A program made the translations under genes and the position numbers. Of a DNA stretch of 64,000 nt, positions 59,101-64,000 are shown piece by piece. Each line of letters begins with the position of its first letter. Position 1 is the first letter of the stretch. The notes under the pieces were generated by a model that worked only from the letters and a program-made list of their open reading frames with translations, did no database searches and was not told the origin of the DNA. Source of the DNA: Apricaphanius iberus (Eukaryota > Chordata > Actinopteri > Cyprinodontiformes > Aphaniidae); NCBI GenBank assembly GCA_028564705.1, contig JAPXFQ010002620.1, forward strand, positions 930,001 to 994,000. The letters run 5' to 3'.

Positions 59101-61723
59101 TGTTTGAAGGTCAGAGACGTTTGTCTTCTTTACAAATAATGAGTTTGAGTATGTGTCATTAATACAGGCACCGGGTGGATGATGAAAGAGCTTCTTAAAG
59201 AAAGAATAAAAGGGCTGTGAGGGCAAGAATTCTTGCTTTTTGGTAGGTGCTTAAAACGGCATGCAGAATAATTTTATGCACCACTGGGCAAATGCATTCT
59301 TTAAAAATCTTACAATTTGATTTCCTGCAATTTTGTTTACATTGTGTCTCTCACAGTTGAAGTGTACCTATGATGAAAATTATAAACCTCTCTCATCCTT
59401 TGAATTTGGACAACTTGCAATCAGTGGCTGGCAAATACTTTTTTCCCCACTGTATTTTAGGTTCAGGGCTTTAACAGGCAAGTTCTCACCTTTTGTTTTC
59501 GGTAGTATCCAGGTGGCAGCACAGTGGATCTTTAGAGGACAGCCATTGAAGACTTTGGTAAAACAGGCGCCCATCTACACAACCAGAAGAGGAAATAGAT
59601 CACTTTATGTCTGACATGATTAGAATGGCCCTTTAGCTGTGGAGTAGTAAGCAATCATTGAAATCATGCTTACTTTTGCACAGTAAAACTAGAAAATGCT
59701 TATTGCTCCAGCTTTCAAGTAATAAGTGTAATAAATATCTTTGGTAGGCAAAAGACATATCTACAGCGGCATGGTTCTTCATGTGGAAGGGTCATAGGAC
59801 TGTATCACATTCTAACGCTTAATGAAGATTTAGACACCTGCTTGTTCTTATAACTGGCCTTTTCTCCTCTGTTCATGGGTTTTACAGGTTTGTATGATGC
59901 ATGTTCTCTGCGGAGTTCTTGTTTCTTCCCTTTTTACATTCATATTAGATTGTTGTGATCAGAAGTCGCGTTAACCAAATATACTATGTTTTTATGGGCG
60001 GAAAAATCTAAAGGCTATCCAACACTTTGACAGATTAGAACTCAAACCTTTAACCACTTGGTGCAAATGCAGACATGACAAACTTTGTGCAGAGTTTAGG
60101 CAACTAAATCAATGTAAAAAAAGATTCTGATGAGAGGATCTGAGACCTAGATACTGTACTTAATGCATTTCTTCACTGGGAACTGGCTGGGAGTTCGGCG
60201 TTGTGCCAACCACTTGTGTACGCCATGGGATTTCCTCCCGCTGAGGCAGTACCTTGTGAGTCAGGAAACAGCTTGTTCAGTGGCACTTAATTCCAGTTTG
60301 GCTGCAGATCCTTTTTTGTCACAAGAGAGGAACTTCGGTTGTAACAACAGCAAAAGCAAGAACTTAACACAATTTAAGAGTCTAGAAAAAATGTTTTACA
60401 TTATGGACATAGTTACAAAAAAATAGTACTGTGCTGTTATTAAGATAAAAAATACAGATACATCTAAACCCCAATAAGAAGTCATCTGTCCGAGGCAAAT
60501 ATCCAAAACCTCATGACAACCTCTGCAGCAATCCCTCTATTTGATTATGCACTAATGGGTGAGAATTTCAGTTCCATGCAAAGCAGGAGGAATATGTGAG
60601 ACTGTCATGCCACAGTACATTAACTATTCATATTTTAAGTGCAGTCATTTAATTTCATTTTTCATATGTAGTTTTCTGTACAGTTTGTTGCAACTGAATA
60701 TTATTTCAAACTAATATACTATTGTATATTAATTAATGTACCATATGGTACAATTAAAAAAACTGACAGGTAAAATTAGCTTATGACTGGATTTATTTGA
60801 CTACTTCAGTCAAATGACGGATAACATAAATGTCTAGTGCAACCTCTGGTTGTGATGTACTGATCTCCTTTGAAGATAGAATTTTTTGCCAGTCTATGAT
60901 TTGTGGAATTTTGCTATATTCTTGTCTGTATAGATATAGACTGGTGATCTGTCCAGGGTGTACCGTGCCTCTTGGCCAATGATTGCAGGAGACAGGCACC
61001 AGCCCCCTTGCAACCCTGCATAGGATAGACAGGATAGATGTCTATATATATCCTCAGAAAATCAAACAAATTTAGTATTTTTGCTTTGTTGTTTATAGAT
61101 AATCCTGTTTTTGACTGGGACTATCCAATAACCTTTGCTGGAAGGTTCAGGCTTAGAATTTATTTTTTTTACTTGATAAGATCCCATAACCCTCACTTGT
61201 CAATGATGGTGCTGTGCATGGTATCCAAGTAAAGTAAAACGTAGCTAAAAAGTCTATATAATAACGTGTGATGCATTAGTATATGTTAGGAGAGACGCAT
61301 GCTGTTAGAATTCACACTTACATGGACTTGAGGGGTGGGAGGAAGACCATGACAATCAGCTCTCTAGAATTGGAAAGGTTAGACACAACAAAACAAAGGG
61401 AAAAATAAAGACTGTACATCTGAGGAATTCCCATTCTACTTCTTTAATTAAATCTATTAACCTTTAAAGAGTTCAAACAGAATAATTAGAAAGTTATTAG
61501 GTTAGCAAATCCCTCCAGGATTCTGATGTTTGCTTTTTATGTATTTCCATTGAACTCACAGAGTCCTCTGGCTTTTTCCGCAGTGTGCTCCACTCAGGAG
61601 ATAGAGGTGTCTCTCTTTTGGGGGAGGAAACCATCCTTTTCTCTGCAACGGTGTGTTGTGGTGGCAAGCGGGGATCATTGCAGCGCTGACTGATGTCCTG
61701 TGTGGCAGAACACCTCGACAAGA
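50694..61723 (-). CDS. map4k2: MAP kinase kinase kinase kinase 2-like, 3' part (linker and CNH domain); partial gene
   Basis: Fourteen minus-strand exons: 61723-61560, 61363-61322, 59574-59490, 57380-57301, 57183-57123, 57034-56911, 56732-56674, 56380-56277, 53149-52972, 52889-52821, 52733-52647, 52570-52500, 52394-52339, 50781-50694. All have AG/GT ends, all junctions keep frame, and together they encode about 421 residues to the TGA. The first exons give the Pro-rich linker ([19 protein letters not shown]). The rest is a complete citron-homology domain: [140 protein letters not shown] and the Gln in CNH motifs favour MAP4K2 over MAP4K1/3/5. The family is a Ste20-type kinase acting in TNF/TRAF signalling to JNK; the CNH domain is a beta-propeller interaction module. 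The kinase exons lie beyond the window. Confidence 0.92.
50782..52338 (-). other. map4k2 last intron
   Basis: Donor CAG|GTAAGT at 52338 and acceptor ctgaacag at 50782. No recognised repeat. Confidence 0.75.
54380..55965 (+). mobile_element. L2 fragment split by a 1.17-kb insertion
   Basis: 54409-54540 (GGGGTGCCCCAGGTCTCCAT, L2 GAPQG block) and 55715-55965 ([14 protein letters not shown], then TSRVT) are consecutive parts of L2 RT. The intervening 54541-55712 has weakly inverted ends (TAAAGCTACTTTC and, reversed, TTAAGCTGTTTTC) and no known ORF. Confidence 0.6.
55975..56260 (-). mobile_element. LINE 3' end with (ATTCT)n tail
   Basis: The minus strand reads toward TGTGCAATGACAAATAAAGG followed by TTATTCTATTCTATTC, a typical fish LINE tail with a pentanucleotide repeat. 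Confidence 0.6.
56277..57380 (-). CDS. map4k2: map4k2 CNH exons, middle cluster
   Basis: Five short exons (80, 61, 124, 59 and 104 bases) separated by introns of about 120-300 bases. They encode [20 protein letters not shown] through [17 protein letters not shown] and [12 protein letters not shown]. Each acceptor has a clear pyrimidine tract (for example cttttcacag before CTGCTCCCCCAG). The compact spacing contrasts with the 3.1-kb transposon-filled intron that follows. Confidence 0.92.
58228..59452 (-). mobile_element. Tc1 element, decayed, in a map4k2 intron
   Basis: TA|CAGTGGGGCAAAAAATATTC at the left and, reverse-complemented, CAGTGGGGAAAAAAGTATTT at the right, the same family as 34224-35829. 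Minus-strand transposase pieces ([20 protein letters not shown]) are broken, and the total is shortened to 1,225 bases. Confidence 0.85.
59490..61723 (-). CDS. map4k2: map4k2 linker exons and first CNH exon
   Basis: Exon 61723-61560 starts two bases into a codon after a polypyrimidine acceptor (tttcttcccaag) and ends at donor TCT|GTGAGT. Exon 61363-61322 is only 42 bases ([14 protein letters not shown]) and is exactly in phase. Exon 59574-59490 begins ATGGGCGCC after ttgtgtag and ends AAAG|GTGAGA. Its Met is internal to the protein, not a start. Confidence 0.9.
59575..61321 (-). other. map4k2 intron upstream of the first CNH exon
   Basis: Donor CAT|GTAAGT at 61321, acceptor ttgtgtag at 59575. 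Contains an RTE-type 3' fragment at about 60930-61025. Confidence 0.7.
60930..61025 (+). repeat. RTE-type LINE 3'UTR fragment
   Basis: GGTGATCTGTCCAGGGTGTA then CAGGCACCAGCCCCCTTGCA is a very common fish repeat, usually the 3' end of RTE LINEs (family knowledge). Confidence 0.65.
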
Positions 61724-62918
61724 CTTGGGAAGAAAAGGAAACAGGTGCAGGTTTTAAAATGATCAATCTAATGTGTACAAAAAGATTCCACACTGTGATG
61801 ATTTAATAAACAAAGCTTAAATTATAAATAGCAAATGCAAAAGTTGGATGAAAAAAACCCCAATTATCAGGCCGATTATTGAAATGCGTAACAATAGTCG
61901 GTCATTTAATCATTTATTGTCCTGTTTCATGATTCAGTTTCACCTGACTTTACATTTAACCCAGGAATGTTTGAGTAGGAGAGATGAGCCTATGACTGAC
62001 TCCCTGACTGAAACGTAGCCAGTTCCTGGAGCTGAAAATAAGGCCCATATCATAACAATTCCACCACCGTGTTAACAGTGGGCGGGCTGTGTTTGAACAG
62101 ATATGATTTATTGCGATAAATGGAGCTCTGTTTACAAAACAAAACAAAAAACATGCTCTGACTGCTGCACTGCGCTCTCAGACAGAAAGTGGTGTGATCA
62201 CCATCTTGTAAAAAATGGAAGCAAAAACAAAAATGGTGTTCATATTTTTGTTCAGTGTATATTTTTTTTATAATTATTATTAATATTCTCTTTCGCATTT
62301 TTATGTGATATCTCTTTAAATTCAACAATGGGTAAACAGCATGCATGAAGTGATCAGAATGATTTTCCACATTGGAACTTCATTTCAGAGGGAGCAGACA
62401 GGCTCATCAGGACTGTGGCAGCTGACCATGTGTAGATCCAAGTCAACAGCGTGGGATGGATCCATCAGCAGATTGGTCAAATTCTTACCTAATATAGCTG
62501 CACATCCAGCATCTAGCGGAAAATCGCACGTGCAGGACTTATTCACACCTATCTGCATCAAGCCTGGCATCAGAAGGACGCCCATTCTACTGGTTATCTA
62601 GGTCATGCATTGACCCTGGATAACCAGTAAAAACAATCTTCAGCGATTGGTGCATTACCTTGAGCAGTAATGCATAAATTTGTTGTCTGCCAGCCGCCAA
62701 TGAACACAAAGAGGAAGTGTGCTGTGAAATTGCATTGGTGATTCTGAAAGGAAATTAATAATTAAGGTTTTAAGCGGCAGATTTTGTTTAAACGTGAAAC
62801 TTTTAATATCTAGTTTGAAGACAAACATCAGTATTCTTGCATACCTGGTACAAAGTATGTAGGCACAACTTGATGACATCATCAAAATGAATAACCGTAG
62901 TATGGTCAAAATCTCTCC
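61724..62918. other. map4k2 upstream intron, no further exon confirmed
   Basis: A short hairpin (ACTGGTTATC and GATAACCAGT, 62589-62628) is present. A splice-flanked block at 62743-62659 gives no MAP4K-like peptide. Confidence 0.4.
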
Positions 62919-63286
62919 CTGTATCCAAATTCTATAGTATGTACTACGTACTACTAGTAGCTACTTCTTGCCCGTTGATCCAGTAAATACAGCTTAGCAA
63001 ACGAGTGAGTAGTAGGCATGAAATCTGACGCACTGCTCCACCATTTTACCGGAATGTTTATGTTACGTTACATCACCTGTCCTCGGCATTGTCACTTTTC
63101 TTCTACAATTTTGGGGCTTCCGCTGCATTGTGGCATAGCGTAGCATACAGCGGATTTTACTGTGGCGGTAGTACACATCCGGGAACTTTATGCCTACTTT
63201 GCCAATCTATACTTGAGATTCGGATGTACTACATCACTCGCTTACTTATTTTTCGCCTACTGTGTAGTAGGTGTATTCGGATGCAG
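62919..63286. mobile_element. MITE with CTGCATCCGAAT ends, inverted copy
   Basis: Starts CTGTATCCAAATTC and ends ATTCGGATGCAG. The interior matches 37536-38116 in the opposite orientation (for example CTCCACCATTTTACC, GCTTCCGCTGCATTGTGG). Confidence 0.8.
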
Positions 63287-63300
63287 CCTCTACCTTTCTA

Positions 63301-63797
63301 CAGTACAGACCAAAGGTTTGGAAACATCTTCTCATTCAATGAGTTTTCTTTATTTTCATGACTACATCGTAGTATCTCAATTAAGGGCATCAAAACTATG
63401 AATGAACACATAATGTATGGAATTATGTATGTACTTAAATAAAAAGGGTGAAATAACTGAATACATGTGTTATATTCTAGATTCCTCAAAGTAGCCACCC
63501 TTTGCTCTGATTACTGCTTTGCATTCTCTTCAGCTTCTAGTCACCAGAAATAGTTTTCCAACAGTCTTGAAGGAGTTCCCAGAGATGCTTAGTACTTGTT
63601 GGACCTTTTTCCTTCACTCTGCGGTTCAGCTCACCCCAAATCATCTCCATTGGGTTAAGGTCCGGTGACTTTGGAGGCCAGGTTGTTTCACACTTTTTTG
63701 TAAAAGTAGTACACAATTCCATATGTGTTCATTCATTGTGAATCTACAATGTAAATAGTCATGAAAAGAAAGAAAACCAAACTTTTGGTCTGTACTG
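63301..63797 (-). mobile_element. Internally deleted Tc1 element
   Basis: TA|CAGTACAGACCAAAGGTTTG and, at the right, CAAACTTTTGGTCTGTACTG|TA. Only the transposase C-terminus remains on the minus strand (WPPKSPDLNPMEMIWGELNR, the E motif). It is 497 bases long, so non-autonomous. Confidence 0.9.
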
Positions 63798-64000
63798 TAT
63801 ATCATTTCTACCTTATAACCTTTATATTGCCCACTACTATCCTGAACCATCCAGAATGGAGCACTTCTCTTCTGTTCTCTGACTGTTACTGAACAGTGTA
63901 GGCAGCCATGAGAAGTACCAGCAGATAGTCAGCTTTAACAAAACAATGCCCCTTTATAAATCCCACATTTATTTTCCTTATCAGAGCAGATCAAAAAATA

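Noticed and set aside
62341..62601. Overlapping ORFs on both strands near 62.4-62.6 kb
   Set aside because: No domain or family resemblance, no splice context linking them to map4k2, and a hairpin nearby; treated as chance ORFs.
62659..62743. Candidate upstream map4k2 exon with AG and GT flanks and the right phase
   Set aside because: The in-phase translation (NHQCNFTAHFLFVFIGGWQT) has no MAP4K character; the more protein-like frame cannot join the next exon without hitting a stop.

Overview
The window is vertebrate genomic DNA, almost certainly from a ray-finned (teleost) fish. The signs are intron-containing genes with GT-AG splice sites, a fish-type mix of transposons (Tc1/mariner, hAT, L2 and RTE LINEs, Ty3/Gypsy, tRNA-derived SINEs), and the rbm4 and map4k2 gene families. 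About 3.6 kb is protein-coding sequence of host genes; most of the rest is layered mobile DNA.

Host genes, all on the minus strand: (1) an rbm4-type RNA-binding protein gene, CDS 14575 to 11807, two coding exons, about 417 residues; (2) a second rbm4 paralog, CDS 28384 to 26951, same exon structure, about 376 residues; (3) the 3' part of a germinal-centre-kinase gene, best matched to map4k2, read from 61723 down to its stop at 50694 in fourteen phase-compatible exons that encode the linker and the whole C-terminal citron-homology (CNH) domain. Its kinase-domain exons should lie beyond base 64000. The two rbm4 genes are a same-strand tandem pair and regulate mRNA splicing and translation; map4k2 is an upstream JNK-pathway kinase. 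They are neighbours, not an operon.

Layout: 1-2423 Ty3/Gypsy element (minus) with one LTR, inserted in an L2/CR1-group LINE (minus) that resurfaces at 4.0-4.5 and 7.7-7.9 kb. That LINE is also broken by a Tc1 element (4837-7587), itself broken by a CACTA-like element full of AGACGTCT motifs (4896-5985). 8.5-9.4 kb holds SINE and Tc1 debris. 11.4-14.6 kb is rbm4 copy 1, with an 832-bp inverted-repeat element in its intron. 15-17.3 kb has a SINE and MITE pieces. 19.5-24.2 kb is an AT-rich, I/Nimb-like LINE relic split by a Tc1 that carries a SINE. 24.3-25.5 kb is a TIR element. 25.8-28.4 kb is rbm4 copy 2. 29.3-33.5 kb is a nearly full-length but broken L2 LINE (plus). 34.0-45.3 kb is a stack of hAT-like elements, a nearly intact Tc1, a THAP-bearing element nested in a hAT element, and inverted MITE copies. 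45.5-48.2 kb is an RTE LINE split by an L2. 49.0-49.5 kb is an E-box-like CATGTG array. 50.7-61.7 kb is map4k2 with transposon-filled introns. 62.9-63.8 kb contains a MITE and an internally deleted Tc1.

No previously undescribed multi-gene system is visible. The most useful observations concern rbm4 splicing (intron sequence shared by the paralogs, alternative donors, introns starting just after the stop codon) and several nested transposons whose ends and target duplications can be read directly.
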